Shown here: positions 33,518 to 42,494 of the stretch, in pieces
How the letters are laid out: every line of letters begins with the position of its first letter
Position numbering within the stretch: the first letter of the stretch is position 1
Program-made: the position numbers and the translations under genes
Assembly: GCF_042683665.1 (NCBI RefSeq)
Contig: NZ_JBHUOO010000025.1
Direction: 5' to 3' (one strand)
Source of the DNA: Leeuwenhoekiella polynyae
Lineage (GTDB): Bacteria; Bacteroidota; Bacteroidia; Flavobacteriales; Flavobacteriaceae
DNA: 64,000 bases
Notes under the pieces: model-generated
Seen by the model: only the letters and a program-made list of their open reading frames with translations
The model's database searches: none
What the model was told of the DNA's origin: nothing

Positions 33518-34375
33518 ATGATTTCAGAAATTAAGCTTTTAGAAGAAGTAGATTTAATTATAAAAAATGCCATTCGGGAAGATATTGGTCCTGGTGATTA
33601 CAGTTCTTTAGCTTGTATCCCAGCAGATGCAACAGGTAAGGCTAAGCTTTTGGTAAAAGAAGCTGGCGTTATTGCAGGAGTAGAGTTTGCTAAGCGTGCT
33701 TTTGATTATGTAGACTCAGAACTTGAAGTAGAAGTTTTGATCAAAGACGGAGAATCTGTTGACGAAGGTGATATTGTTTTTTTTGTTTCTGGCAGTTCTC
33801 AAAGTATTTTAAAAGCCGAACGGTTGGTGCTCAACGCTATGCAACGAATGAGTGCGATAGCGACCAAGACTAGACAGTATGTGAATCTTTTAGAAGGAAC
33901 AAATACTCAAATTCTAGATACGCGTAAGACCACACCGGGTTTTAGAGCTTTAGAAAAAATGGCTGTAAAAATAGGCGGTGGTGAGAACCATCGTTTTGCC
34001 TTATATGATATGATTATGTTGAAAGATAATCATATTGATTTTGCAGGAGGTATCGCTGAAGCAATAATGAAAACTAAAACGTATTTAGCGGAAAACAATC
34101 TTGATCTTAAAATTATAGTCGAAGCTCGAGATCTTAAGGAGGTTGATGCAATACTTGATGCAGGTGGAGTTTATCGCATTTTACTGGATAATTTCAATTA
34201 TGATGATACACGTACTGCAGTAAAAACGATTGGCGATAAATGTCTTACTGAATCTTCGGGAAATATAAATGAAGCGACTCTCGCGGCATATGCTAAATGC
34301 GGGGTAGATTATATTTCAAGTGGAGCTTTAACGCATTCGGTTTATAATATGGATTTAAGCTTAAAGGCAGTTTGA
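33518..34375 (+). CDS. nadC: Nicotinate-nucleotide diphosphorylase (carboxylating)
   Basis: 285-aa type II phosphoribosyltransferase that converts quinolinate and PRPP to NaMN in de novo NAD synthesis. 'IREDIGPGDYSSLACIP' opens the protein. 'AERLVLNAMQRMSAIATKTRQYV', 'ILDTRKTTPGFRALEKMAVKIGGGENHRFALYDMIMLKDNH' and 'CGVDYISSGALTHS' form the quinolinate and PRPP sites. The ATG at 33518 gives the normal length; the open frame to 33236 overlaps rlmH and is not coding. Its stop overlaps the next gene's ATG (TGATG). Confidence 0.97.
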   Translation: MISEIKLLEEVDLIIKNAIREDIGPGDYSSLACIPADATGKAKLLVKEAGVIAGVEFAKRAFDYVDSELEVEVLIKDGESVDEGDIVFFVSGSSQSILKAERLVLNAMQRMSAIATKTRQYVNLLEGTNTQILDTRKTTPGFRALEKMAVKIGGGENHRFALYDMIMLKDNHIDFAGGIAEAIMKTKTYLAENNLDLKIIVEARDLKEVDAILDAGGVYRILLDNFNYDDTRTAVKTIGDKCLTESSGNINEATLAAYAKCGVDYISSGALTHSVYNMDLSLKAV

Positions 34376-35325
34376 TGAGTGACGAGTGGGATGATAAATT
34401 AAAGACGATTCCATTATTACTACCTCTGGTCAAATGGGCAAAGACAATTATTTTACCCGGCTTTGAAGGCTTGTCGCTTTATGACTTTTGGGAAATGTAT
34501 GCCATTGGCATTATTAAAGGAACTTTTGCAACCCGTGCAAGTGCAGTTGCATTCAGTTTTTTTATGGCGCTTTTTCCTTTTTTTCTATTCATTTTGAACT
34601 TGATTCCATACGTCCCAATAAATGGATTTCAAACCGATTTTCTTTCTTTTATAAATAATTTATTACCGCCCCAAACTCAGGAATTTTTTGATCCTATTCT
34701 CTTGGATATTGCAGCGAACCAGCGCGGCGGACTTTTATCATTTACTTTAATATTTGCTATATTCTTGATGGCAAACGGCGTGAACGCGATATTCACGGGC
34801 TTTGAATATAGTTTTCATTCGGTCACTAATAGAAATATGTTTAAGCAATATGCTGTGGCTCTGGGGGTTTCGTTAATGTTGGCACTGTTATTGCTCCTAG
34901 TAGTTATAGCAGTACTGTACCTTCAGTTTTCTATTACAGAATTAAAAAGGCGCGGTATCGTAAATGAAGATAATTTGTGGATGTCCAGACTAGGAAGTTT
35001 TATTTCCCTTTTAATTCTGATTTATGGAGTGGTAGCAACGCTGTATTATTTTGGAACCAAAGAAGGAAAAAGCACCCGATTTTTTTCAATAGGAGCAACT
35101 CTAACCACTATATTATTTGTTGTGACAACTTATTTGTTCGGTATTTACATTAATAATTTTGCAACGTATAACCAGTTATACGGTTCAATAGGTGCGTTAT
35201 TGATTATGATGGTTTATATCTGGCTTAATTCTAACTTATTGCTTTTGGGTTTTGAATTAAATGCTACGATGTATCGCCTGAAAAAGCGGAGAGATCTTAA
35301 AAAATCGCAAATATCTTCAATTTAA
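34375..35325 (+). CDS. YihY/BrkB family inner-membrane protein
   Basis: 316-aa integral membrane protein with about six helices (near 45-75, 105-145, 155-190, 200-228, 235-255 and 265-285). 'FWEMYAIGIIKGTFATRASAVAFSFFMALFPFFLFILNLIPY' is a YihY start and 'YGSIGALLIMMVYIWLNSNLLLLGFELNA' is the signature near the end. The old RNase BN annotation is not supported for this family; function unknown, possibly transport. The ATG overlaps the nadC stop (TGATG), implying coupled translation. Confidence 0.92.
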   Translation: MSDEWDDKLKTIPLLLPLVKWAKTIILPGFEGLSLYDFWEMYAIGIIKGTFATRASAVAFSFFMALFPFFLFILNLIPYVPINGFQTDFLSFINNLLPPQTQEFFDPILLDIAANQRGGLLSFTLIFAIFLMANGVNAIFTGFEYSFHSVTNRNMFKQYAVALGVSLMLALLLLLVVIAVLYLQFSITELKRRGIVNEDNLWMSRLGSFISLLILIYGVVATLYYFGTKEGKSTRFFSIGATLTTILFVVTTYLFGIYINNFATYNQLYGSIGALLIMMVYIWLNSNLLLLGFELNATMYRLKKRRDLKKSQISSI

Positions 35326-35407
35326 CTTTTGAATTATTAAAAATATCTTATTATTGGTATTAGTATCTTGTTGAATTAAAAATTATAACCCCTTTTAAAT
35401 AACGATT

Positions 35408-35836
35408 ATGAAAAAAATATGCGCTTTTTTAATGTTTGCTCTTATTTCTACAGCAGGAATGTTTGCTCAAGATGTTACCGGTAAATGGAAAACTATTGAT
35501 GACGAAACCGGTGAAGCAAAATCAATTGTTGAAATCTATAGACAAGACGGAAAGGTTTACGGTAAAATTGCGGAGATCTTAAATAAAGATCGTCAAGATG
35601 CTAAATGTGTAGATTGCCCCGGTTCTGATAAAGGGAAACCCATTCAGGATCTTGTGATCATCAAAGGTTTAGAAAAAGATGGTGACGAGTATAATGATGG
35701 CAAAATTTTAGATCCTCAAAGTGGAAAACTCTATAAGTGTTTAATTGAACTGGAGAATCCAGATAAATTAAAAGTTCGTGGTTATATAGGTTTTTCGTTA
35801 CTAGGAAGAACCCAATATTGGACACGAGTGAAATAA
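35408..35836 (+). CDS. DUF2147 domain-containing exported protein
   Basis: 142 aa with a signal peptide (1-20, cleavage near 'MFAQD'). The mature part opens 'VTGKWKTIDDETGEAKSIVEIYRQDGKVYGKI' and has 'PIQDLVIIKGLEKDGDEY...GKILDPQSGKLYKCLIELENPDKLKVRGYIG' as in DUF2147. It contains a Cys pair ('CVDC') that may form a disulfide or ligate metal. A periplasmic beta-barrel of lipocalin type is expected; function unknown. It ends at a terminator before priA. Confidence 0.92.
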   Translation: MKKICAFLMFALISTAGMFAQDVTGKWKTIDDETGEAKSIVEIYRQDGKVYGKIAEILNKDRQDAKCVDCPGSDKGKPIQDLVIIKGLEKDGDEYNDGKILDPQSGKLYKCLIELENPDKLKVRGYIGFSLLGRTQYWTRVK

Positions 35837-35857
35837 CACTAAACTTCTTATAAACTA

Positions 35858-35892
35858 AGGCTGTTTCTAAAACTGGAGACAGCCTTTTTTTT
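35858..35892 (+). terminator. Intrinsic terminator after the DUF2147 gene
   Basis: A 10-bp stem (35858-35867 with 35876-35885, one G-U pair), an 8-nt loop and a T-tract lie 22 bp after the stop and 20 bp before priA. Confidence 0.82.
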
Positions 35893-35904
35893 ATCTTTAC
35901 CTTC

Positions 35905-38361
35905 GTGTATTTTGTAGATGTAATCTTACCTATTCCTGTTGAAAATGCGTTCACGTATCGCATCAGTGAAGCCGAATATTCTTTCATAAAGCCGGGGATG
36001 CGACTCGCTGTGCCTTTTGGCAAAAGCAAGATTTATACAGCTTTGGCTATACGCGTACATCAGGAAGAGCCGCGTATTTACGAAGCTAAAGAAATAGAGC
36101 AAATTCTTGATGAAGTACCTGTTGTTCATCTTGCGCAATTGAATTTTTGGCAGTGGATGGCAAGCTATTATATGGCTACCTTGGGTGAAGTTATGCGTGC
36201 TGCTCTGCCCGGCGCTTTCCTGTTAGAAAGTGAGACCATAATAAAAAGACTTTCTAAGAATTTCACGGAAGAACATCTTGAGGATTTAGATGATGAAAGT
36301 ATTACCATTTTAAATGCTTTTAAAGATCAGTCTATTTTGCGCATTAGCGAAGTGATGCAGGTTTTGGGAAAAAAGAAAGTGCTGCCTAGTATAAACCGCT
36401 TGATAGACCTTGATCTTGTGGCACTTGATCAGGAGATTTATGAAGCTTATAAGCCTAAGTTGGTAAAATATGTGCGTCTTACTAAAGAATATGAGGAAGA
36501 GGTAAATATGCATATTGCACTTGACGAACTCAATAGAGCTCCAAAACAGCGAGAGTTATTACTCAATTATTTTTCGATACAGGCGCGTGCTAAAAAACCA
36601 ATAAAGGCCAAAGAGTTGCAGGAGCAAAGTGGAGCTTCTTCTGCTCAGTTAAAAGCGCTAATAAGTAAGGGGATCTTTGAAACGTATAAGATTCAGAAAG
36701 ATCGTATTACCTATTCCGGGAAGGAAGATAGCGCCGTTAAACAATTAAATGACCAGCAAGAGCAGGCTTTAAATGAAATAAAAGCGTCATTTGATCTGCA
36801 CGAGGTTTGCTTGCTACACGGTGTGACAGCTTCTGGTAAGACAGAAGTTTATGTTAATCTCATAAAAGAGTATCTGGCTGAAGGAAAACAGGTACTCTAT
36901 TTATTACCTGAAATCGCTCTTACAACACAGCTTGTTTCCCGGTTGCAAGAGTTTTTTGGAAACCAACTTTCGGTTTATCATTCTAAATATTCCGTTCACG
37001 AGCGTGTTGAAGTATGGAATAATGTTTTAAATAAAGCACCAAAAGCTCAACTTGTTTTAGGCGCGCGTAGTGCTTTGTTTCTACCTTTTGAGAATCTGGG
37101 ACTCGTTGTTGTTGATGAAGAGCATGAGAGCAGTTATAAACAATATGACCCTGCACCTCGTTATCAGGCTCGTGATGCAGGTATCGTTTTGGCCTATCAG
37201 CAAGGAGCAAAAGTGCTTTTGGGTTCTGCCACCCCTTCATTAGAAACATATTATAATGCGAGTACGGGGAAATATGGTCTGGTCACGATGAAAGAACGCT
37301 ATGGCAACATTTTAATGCCAGAAAATAGCATCATAGATATTCAGGAAAAACACCGTAAAAAGCGAATGACCGGTCACTTTAGTGACGACTTACTACGTGC
37401 GATAACTGATGCTCTTGACCTTGGAGAACAAGTGATCTTGTTTCAGAATAGAAGAGGATATTCTCCTATATTAGAGTGTAATACCTGTGGGCATGCTCCG
37501 CAATGTCCTAATTGTGATGTGAGTTTGACCTTTCATAAGCACCGCAGTCAGTTACGCTGCCATTACTGTGGTTATCATATTGCGATGTTGCAAAAATGCA
37601 TGGCCTGCGGCAGTGAAGAATTAGACACTAAAGGTTTTGGTACAGAACAAGTAGAAGTAGAGCTTAAAGACTTGTATCCTGAGCATAATATAGGTCGAAT
37701 GGATTCTGACACGACTCGGGGTAAATATGGTTTTGAGAAAATTATTACAGCTTTTGAGCAGGGGGAGATAGATATTCTTGTAGGAACGCAAATGCTTACA
37801 AAAGGGCTTGACTTTAGAAATGTGACTCTTGTAGGAATTTTGAATGCAGATAGTATGCTTAATATTCCTGATTTTAGGGCTCACGAGCGTAGTTTTCAAT
37901 TGATTCAGCAAGTTTCTGGTAGGGCAGGACGTACTCAAAAGCGTGGTACGGTATTAATTCAGAGTTACAATCCGCATCATCAGATCTTGCAACAAGTTTC
38001 TATGAATGCTTATGAAAAGATGTATCATGAGCAACTTGAAGAGCGTCATGTATATAAGTATCCTCCTTTTTGCCGAACAATTAAGATTACACTCAAACAT
38101 CGAGATTTTCAAAAGATAGAAGAATCTTCTGTATGGCTGGGGCAAGCGTTGAAGAATGTGTTTAAAGATCAGGTTTTGGGGCCAGAGCCTCCCCCGGTTT
38201 CAAGAATTCGTAATGAATATTACAGAAACATTCTTATAAAAATTCCTAGAAAGCAAAGTCTTGAAAAGACTAAGAAAGCAATTTTAAAGATTCGAAGTAC
38301 CTTTCTGAGTATTTCTCAATACCGAAGTGTCAAAATAGTTCTTGATGTAGATAACTATTAG
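35905..38361 (+). CDS. priA: Primosomal protein N' (replication restart helicase PriA)
   Basis: 818-aa 3'-5' DNA helicase that reloads the replisome at stalled forks. The N-terminal 3'-DNA-binding domain starts 'MYFVDVILPIPVENAFTYRI'. Walker A is GVTASGKT at 306-313 and DEEH lies near 400. The zinc-binding insert has eight Cys ('CNTCGHAPQCPNCDVSL', 'CHYCGY', 'CMACGS') near residues 525-570, and 'VSGRAGRTQKRGTVLIQ' is motif VI. Start GTG follows a terminator by 12 bp; a bidirectional terminator lies just after the stop. Confidence 0.97.
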   Translation: MYFVDVILPIPVENAFTYRISEAEYSFIKPGMRLAVPFGKSKIYTALAIRVHQEEPRIYEAKEIEQILDEVPVVHLAQLNFWQWMASYYMATLGEVMRAALPGAFLLESETIIKRLSKNFTEEHLEDLDDESITILNAFKDQSILRISEVMQVLGKKKVLPSINRLIDLDLVALDQEIYEAYKPKLVKYVRLTKEYEEEVNMHIALDELNRAPKQRELLLNYFSIQARAKKPIKAKELQEQSGASSAQLKALISKGIFETYKIQKDRITYSGKEDSAVKQLNDQQEQALNEIKASFDLHEVCLLHGVTASGKTEVYVNLIKEYLAEGKQVLYLLPEIALTTQLVSRLQEFFGNQLSVYHSKYSVHERVEVWNNVLNKAPKAQLVLGARSALFLPFENLGLVVVDEEHESSYKQYDPAPRYQARDAGIVLAYQQGAKVLLGSATPSLETYYNASTGKYGLVTMKERYGNILMPENSIIDIQEKHRKKRMTGHFSDDLLRAITDALDLGEQVILFQNRRGYSPILECNTCGHAPQCPNCDVSLTFHKHRSQLRCHYCGYHIAMLQKCMACGSEELDTKGFGTEQVEVELKDLYPEHNIGRMDSDTTRGKYGFEKIITAFEQGEIDILVGTQMLTKGLDFRNVTLVGILNADSMLNIPDFRAHERSFQLIQQVSGRAGRTQKRGTVLIQSYNPHHQILQQVSMNAYEKMYHEQLEERHVYKYPPFCRTIKITLKHRDFQKIEESSVWLGQALKNVFKDQVLGPEPPPVSRIRNEYYRNILIKIPRKQSLEKTKKAILKIRSTFLSISQYRSVKIVLDVDNY

Positions 38362-38402
38362 ACAAAAAAAAACCTGCTTGAATAAAGCAGGTTTTTTTGT
38401 CT
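38361..38402. terminator. Bidirectional terminator between priA and the LytTR gene
   Basis: A 9-bp G/C-containing stem (38371-38379 with 38385-38393) is extended by A- and T-runs on both sides. It serves the two convergent genes. Confidence 0.88.
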
Positions 38403-38405
38403 TTT

Positions 38406-39185
38406 TTAACTTGAAAGTGCTTCCATAAGTTTTGTTTTCTTATGTCTGCTTAAAGGGATTTTGTCTCCCTCAATCTCTATATTTCTACTATTGTATTTTT
38501 CAACCTTATCCATATTAATAATATACGATTTATGGATACGCATAAAACGATCTGCCGGAAGCTGGGCTTCAAAAGCTTTCATCGTTGAAAGTACTATGAT
38601 AGGCTCGTTGTAAGTAACCAACTTCACGTAATCTCCTAATGCTTCGATAAACTTTAGATCGTTCAAAAACACTTTTTTCTTCTTCAAATTACTCTTCACG
38701 AAGATATAATCATCATCTTCTACATTACCTTCGGTTTTAAGACGGTGTAGATTAATGGCTTTATGAACGGCATTTAAGAAACGGTCTTTAGTAAGCGGTT
38801 TTCTTAAATAATCAATAGCATTATAATTAAAAGCCTTATATGCATATTTTGTTTTACCGGTCACAAATATAATTTGTGGCTTGTGCACCAGATCATCAAG
38901 TAAATCAAACCCGGTTAAAATAGGCATTTCAATATCTAAGAAAATAAGGTCAACCTTAGTTTCCAGAAGTCCATTTTTTGTTTCAATTGCGTTATTGTAT
39001 TGTGCAGCAAGACGCAGGTTGGGATGATCTTTAATCATCTTAACGATTGCGAGGCGTTGCAGACTAGAATCGTCTACAACAGCACAGTCTAAAATTAGTT
39101 CTTCCAAAGTTGTGTTTTGAGATGGCGTTAGTGCATCAAATCTAGTTACAATATATGTATAAAACAACTTTTTTGTGTAGTTCAT
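38406..39185 (-). CDS. Orphan LytTR-family response regulator
   Basis: 259-aa response regulator. The receiver domain begins at about 31 ('ILDCAVVDDSSLQRLAIVKMI'), with the phospho-acceptor Asp in 'DLIFLDIEMP' near 84 and a 'RKPLT' Lys near 132. A LytTR domain fills the C-terminus ('IFVKSNLKKKKVFLNDLKFIEALGDYVKLV...RIHKSYIINMDKVEKY'). There is no kinase gene nearby. The first ~28 residues are not receiver-like; a TTG at 39107 would give a more usual start, so the ATG used here is uncertain. It shares a control region with rpsF. Confidence 0.88.
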   Translation of the reverse strand: MNYTKKLFYTYIVTRFDALTPSQNTTLEELILDCAVVDDSSLQRLAIVKMIKDHPNLRLAAQYNNAIETKNGLLETKVDLIFLDIEMPILTGFDLLDDLVHKPQIIFVTGKTKYAYKAFNYNAIDYLRKPLTKDRFLNAVHKAINLHRLKTEGNVEDDDYIFVKSNLKKKKVFLNDLKFIEALGDYVKLVTYNEPIIVLSTMKAFEAQLPADRFMRIHKSYIINMDKVEKYNSRNIEIEGDKIPLSRHKKTKLMEALSS

Positions 39186-39256
39186 CGATATTTTTTCAAT
39201 AAATCTACTTTTGTTTATAAAAAGAATTGTTTATAGTCGAATATTCTATTTCAACT

Positions 39257-39287
39257 TTTGTTATCTGAAAAATTAAAAGTACTTTTG
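39257..39287 (+). promoter_or_regulatory. rpsF-rpsR-rplI promoter
   Basis: TTTG (39257-39260), a 19-bp spacer, then TACTTTTG (39280-39287) is a very good Bacteroidota -33/-7 match. rpsF begins at 39313. Confidence 0.7.
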
Positions 39288-39312
39288 CACTCATTTTTAA
39301 ATAAACTATTTT

Positions 39313-39651
39313 ATGAATCATTACGAAACTGTTTTCATCTTGAATCCCGTTTTATCTGATGACCAGGTAAAGGAAACAGTAAAGAAATTTGAAGATTTTC
39401 TTGTTTCTAACGGCGCCAAGATGATAGCTAAAGAAGATTGGGGGCTAAAAAAATTAGCTTACGCAATCCAAAACAAAAAAAGTGGCTTTTACCACCTTTT
39501 TGAATTCACGGTACCGGGAGAGGTTATCGCAAATTTTGAACTAGAGTTTAGACGTGACGAGCGCATTATGCGTTTCTTAACGGTAAGCTTAGACAAGCAC
39601 GCGATTGAGTGGGCTGAAAAGCGTAGAAAAAGAAACAAAGAAAAAGCATAG
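39313..39651 (+). CDS. rpsF: 30S ribosomal protein S6
   Basis: 112-aa protein of the 30S platform, binding with S18. 'MNHYETVFILNPVLSDDQVKETVKKFEDFL', 'WGLKKLAYAIQNKKSGFYHLFEFTVPGEVIANFELEFRRDERIMRFLTV' and the basic C-terminus are typical. First gene of an S6-S18-L9 operon with a strong promoter; rpsR starts 2 bp after the stop. Confidence 0.98.
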   Translation: MNHYETVFILNPVLSDDQVKETVKKFEDFLVSNGAKMIAKEDWGLKKLAYAIQNKKSGFYHLFEFTVPGEVIANFELEFRRDERIMRFLTVSLDKHAIEWAEKRRKRNKEKA

Positions 39652-39653
39652 TT

Positions 39654-39953
39654 ATGGCATCATCTATTGAGCAACAAGCGAAAGCTAAGAAAGATGGGGA
39701 AATCAGATATTTAACTCCGTTAAATATTGAGACCTCAAAAGCAAAAAAATACTGTCGTTTTAAGCGTTCTGGTATTAAATATATTGACTATAAAGATGCA
39801 GATTGGTTAGGATCTTTTGTAAACGAACAAGGTAAATTGTTACCACGTCGTCTTACAGGTACGTCATTAAAATACCAACGTAAAGTAAGCGTAGCGGTTA
39901 AGCGTGCGAGACACCTTGCCCTTATGCCTTATGTAACGGATTTATATAAATAA
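39654..39953 (+). CDS. rpsR: 30S ribosomal protein S18
   Basis: 99-aa 30S platform protein. The family core is 'YCRFKRSGIKYIDYKDADWLGSFVNEQGKLLPRRLTGTSLKYQRKVSVAVKRARHLALMPYV'. An N-terminal extension of ~30 residues precedes it, as in Bacteroidota. It lacks the Cys-based zinc site of some C+ paralogues, having only one Cys. It lies 2 bp after rpsF and 13 bp before rplI. Confidence 0.98.
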   Translation: MASSIEQQAKAKKDGEIRYLTPLNIETSKAKKYCRFKRSGIKYIDYKDADWLGSFVNEQGKLLPRRLTGTSLKYQRKVSVAVKRARHLALMPYVTDLYK

Positions 39954-39966
39954 AAACTAGATAAAG

Positions 39967-40416
39967 ATGGAAGTTATACTTAAGAAAGACGTCGACAATC
40001 TAGGATTTGTTGATGATTTAGTTACTGTAAAAAACGGTTACGGAAGAAACTTTTTGATTCCACAAGGTCACGCTGTTTTAGCTACTCCTTCTGCAAAGAA
40101 AGTACTAGCTGAAAATTTAAAGCAACGTGCGTATAAAGAAAAGCAAGTAATTGATGCTGCTAAAGCACAAGCTGAAAAATTAAACGGTTTAGAGATTAAA
40201 CTTACAGCTAAGTCCGGTGAAGCTGACAAATTATTTGGTTCTATTACTGATGCAGATCTTGCAAATGCACTTTCTAAAGAAGGTGTTGAGATTGATAAAA
40301 AATACATCACGATTGCTGGTGGTAATATCAAGCGTTTAGGTCAATACGATGCCAGTCTTCGTTTTCACCGTGAGGTAGTATCAAATCTTACATTTGACGT
40401 GGTAGCAGAGGCTTAA
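39967..40416 (+). CDS. rplI: 50S ribosomal protein L9
   Basis: 149-aa two-domain L9. The N-terminal 'MEVILKKDVDNLGFVDDLVTVKNGYGRNFLIPQGHAVLAT' binds 23S rRNA. A connecting helix and a C-terminal domain ('KLFGSITDADLANALSKEGVEIDKKYITI...GQYDASLRFHREV') follow. It is the last gene of the operon and is followed by a strong terminator. Confidence 0.98.
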   Translation: MEVILKKDVDNLGFVDDLVTVKNGYGRNFLIPQGHAVLATPSAKKVLAENLKQRAYKEKQVIDAAKAQAEKLNGLEIKLTAKSGEADKLFGSITDADLANALSKEGVEIDKKYITIAGGNIKRLGQYDASLRFHREVVSNLTFDVVAEA

Positions 40417-40435
40417 GCCTTTTAAACTATACTTA

Positions 40436-40465
40436 AAAGCTTCCGTCTGACGGAAGCTTTTTTTA
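40436..40465 (+). terminator. Terminator of the S6-S18-L9 operon
   Basis: An 8-bp GC-bearing stem (40438-40445 with 40451-40458), a 5-nt loop and a T-run lie 20 bp after the rplI stop. Confidence 0.88.
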
Positions 40466-40484
40466 TTTAAAAAATTCTCAGATT

Positions 40485-40961
40485 ATGAAATATATCAGAC
40501 TTTCAAAAGAACAATTAGATGAGATGCATCAAGAATTTATAAATTTTCTTGCAGCACAATCTATTACTGCTGATGAGTGGGACGATATTAAAAAAAATAA
40601 ACCTGAAGTAGCAGAGCAGGAGCTCGATGTTTTTAGCGATCTGGTTTGGGAAGGTGTTTTAGGAAAAGTAGAATATCTGGAGCATTTCTCGCAGCAGCAT
40701 ATGTTTTTATTCAAGGTTGGTGATCTAAAAATAAGCATGATCTCTATTGAAGTAGAAAATAAAAGTATAGATATCACTACTGCGCAAGGTTATAAATGGT
40801 TGCAGGAAAACTTTATGAAAGACGAAGTGAACTTGTATAGTTCTAGTAAGCTTATATCTGATGACCGCAACAACGATATTTTTGTGTTGATTCGTCAAGG
40901 AGCAAATATTACTCAAGGCGACTTATACAAATGGTTTGAAGAATTTGTTGAAGTGGATTAA
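40485..40961 (+). CDS. Conserved protein, probable DUF6495 family
   Basis: 158-aa acidic cytoplasmic protein with no signal or membrane segment. 'MKYIRLSKEQLDEMHQEFINFLAAQSITADEWDDIKKNKPEVAEQELDVFSDLVWEGVL' and the later 'EYLEHFSQQHMFLFKVGDLKISMISIEVENKSIDITT' are recognisable as a family I recall in Bacteroidota (DUF6495). Function unknown. It stands between the L9 terminator and its own terminator. Confidence 0.78.
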   Translation: MKYIRLSKEQLDEMHQEFINFLAAQSITADEWDDIKKNKPEVAEQELDVFSDLVWEGVLGKVEYLEHFSQQHMFLFKVGDLKISMISIEVENKSIDITTAQGYKWLQENFMKDEVNLYSSSKLISDDRNNDIFVLIRQGANITQGDLYKWFEEFVEVD

Positions 40962-40982
40962 TTCAGACCTTTTAAACTATTA

Positions 40983-41018
40983 AAGCCTGATTGATAATTT
41001 CAATCAGGCTTTTTTTAT
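40983..41018 (+). terminator. Terminator after the DUF6495-type gene
   Basis: A perfect 12-bp stem (40983-40994 with 41000-41011), a 5-nt loop and a T-tract. The dispersed repeat begins within its tail. Confidence 0.88.
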
Positions 41019-41114
41019 TGGCACCGCCAAGGGATTTAATACCCCCGAGGCTTGCTGCGAAATTGAAAATTTGTTTCTAACGAATGCCTAGTGAGTTTGA
41101 TCCGAGGTAGTTTA
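41017..41114 (+). repeat. Dispersed ~97-bp repeat, copy B
   Basis: Aligns with 2252-2351 in the same orientation, sharing 'AAATTGAAAATTTG', 'TTTCTAACGAATGCC' and the end 'CGAGGTAGTTTA'. The last bases (41112-41114) double as the stop codon of the leftward ABC permease gene. It lies directly after a terminator. Confidence 0.75.
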
Positions 41115-42353
41115 CTCGTATCTAAGCGATTCTATAGGGTCTAATTTAGCCGCTTTCAAAGCCGGAAATAAACCTGCTACAACGGCTACAATAAGCGTTA
41201 CAGTTACTGCGGCTAACATTGCCATCCACGGAGTTGTAAAATTGAAATTGGCCACAGTAGAAATTAACAAGCCAATACCGATTCCTAAAATGATTCCTAA
41301 TATTCCGCCAAATTGCCCAATCATTATAGTTTCCATCAAGAACTGACCCGCAATAATAGATTTTTTAGCACCCAGCGCTTTACGTACGCCGATCTCCCGG
41401 GTACGTTCTGTTACAGAAACCAGCATGATATTCATAAGTGCTATAGATGAACCTAGAATTGTAATCAGGCTGATGATCCACGCTGCCATCGAAAGATATC
41501 CACTAATCTGTGAGATCTGATTGATAAGATCATCGCTGCGCCCAATACCAAAGTTGTTTTCTTCAATAGGAGCGAGTTTTCGTACGTTTCTAAAGGTAAT
41601 TATAGCATCGTCTAAAGCCCCGTCAAGCATATCTTTATTTTCAACCTTTACACTCAGGGAATAATTAATGTTAGGTTGCGTAAACATAGAGCGCGCAATT
41701 TGAATCGGAATGATAACCCTTAAATCCTGATTGTTTCCAAAGGTGGAGCCCTTTTCCTCAAGAACACCTATCACTTTAAATTTAGTTCCGCGAATGCTTA
41801 TCGTTTTTCCTATAGGATTAACGTTTTTCAGAAGTCCGTTTTTAAAATCACTACCTAGAATACAAACATTATTATTATTCTTAACATCAAATAAGTTGAA
41901 ATTTCTTCCGGAATCTAATTCTAAACCGGCATTGTCCAAGAAGTTTTCATTGGTTCCGAGAACAGTAACTTCAGGATCTGTATCCTGATTTTCATACTTT
42001 ACTTCAGCAGCAGTAGTGCCGGTAAATGAAACAGAAACTTTAGTTAATGGATAAGTGTAGCGCTTTTCAAAATCGCGCACTTCGGTATAACGAATCACAG
42101 GATTTATTTTCTGTTTTTCACCACTCCCACGACGTTGTGTAGTAAATTCATAACGCTGAATATTAAAAGTATTGGCGCCCATAGATGAGAAGTCACTGCT
42201 AATCGTGTTTTCTAAAGCTTTTACAAGACTTAAAATAGCCACAAGAGCAGTAATCCCAATAGCGATGATTACTACTGTAAGAATGGTTCTAAGCAGTTGG
42301 CTGCGTATAGAATCAAAGGCTATGCGAATATTTTCTCTAAAGAGTGAGAACAT
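41112..42353 (-). CDS. ABC transporter permease, MacB/FtsX type
   Basis: 413-aa inner-membrane protein. A first helix (about 19-43) is followed by a ~230-residue periplasmic MacB_PCD domain ('IRGTKFKVIGVLEEKGS') and an FtsX core with three helices (about 288-312, 335-365 and 375-400). The coupling helix 'VTERTREIGVRKALGAKK' near 318-335 and the end 'AAKLDPIESLRYE' are typical. No ATPase gene is adjacent. It probably works in mechanotransmission or lipoprotein/toxin export; the substrate is unknown. The stop codon lies in a dispersed repeat. Confidence 0.92.
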   Translation of the reverse strand: MFSLFRENIRIAFDSIRSQLLRTILTVVIIAIGITALVAILSLVKALENTISSDFSSMGANTFNIQRYEFTTQRRGSGEKQKINPVIRYTEVRDFEKRYTYPLTKVSVSFTGTTAAEVKYENQDTDPEVTVLGTNENFLDNAGLELDSGRNFNLFDVKNNNNVCILGSDFKNGLLKNVNPIGKTISIRGTKFKVIGVLEEKGSTFGNNQDLRVIIPIQIARSMFTQPNINYSLSVKVENKDMLDGALDDAIITFRNVRKLAPIEENNFGIGRSDDLINQISQISGYLSMAAWIISLITILGSSIALMNIMLVSVTERTREIGVRKALGAKKSIIAGQFLMETIMIGQFGGILGIILGIGIGLLISTVANFNFTTPWMAMLAAVTVTLIVAVVAGLFPALKAAKLDPIESLRYE

Positions 42354-42494
42354 AGAGTATGCGATTTGAACTCATAGGTCTACTAAAATCTAAAAAAGTT
42401 ACCGTTTTATAAAATTAAGACAGACAAACTCTCAAATTTTAAGATATTTGCAGCCCCTATCGGGCATTTATTTAAATAGACAACAAATTATAAA

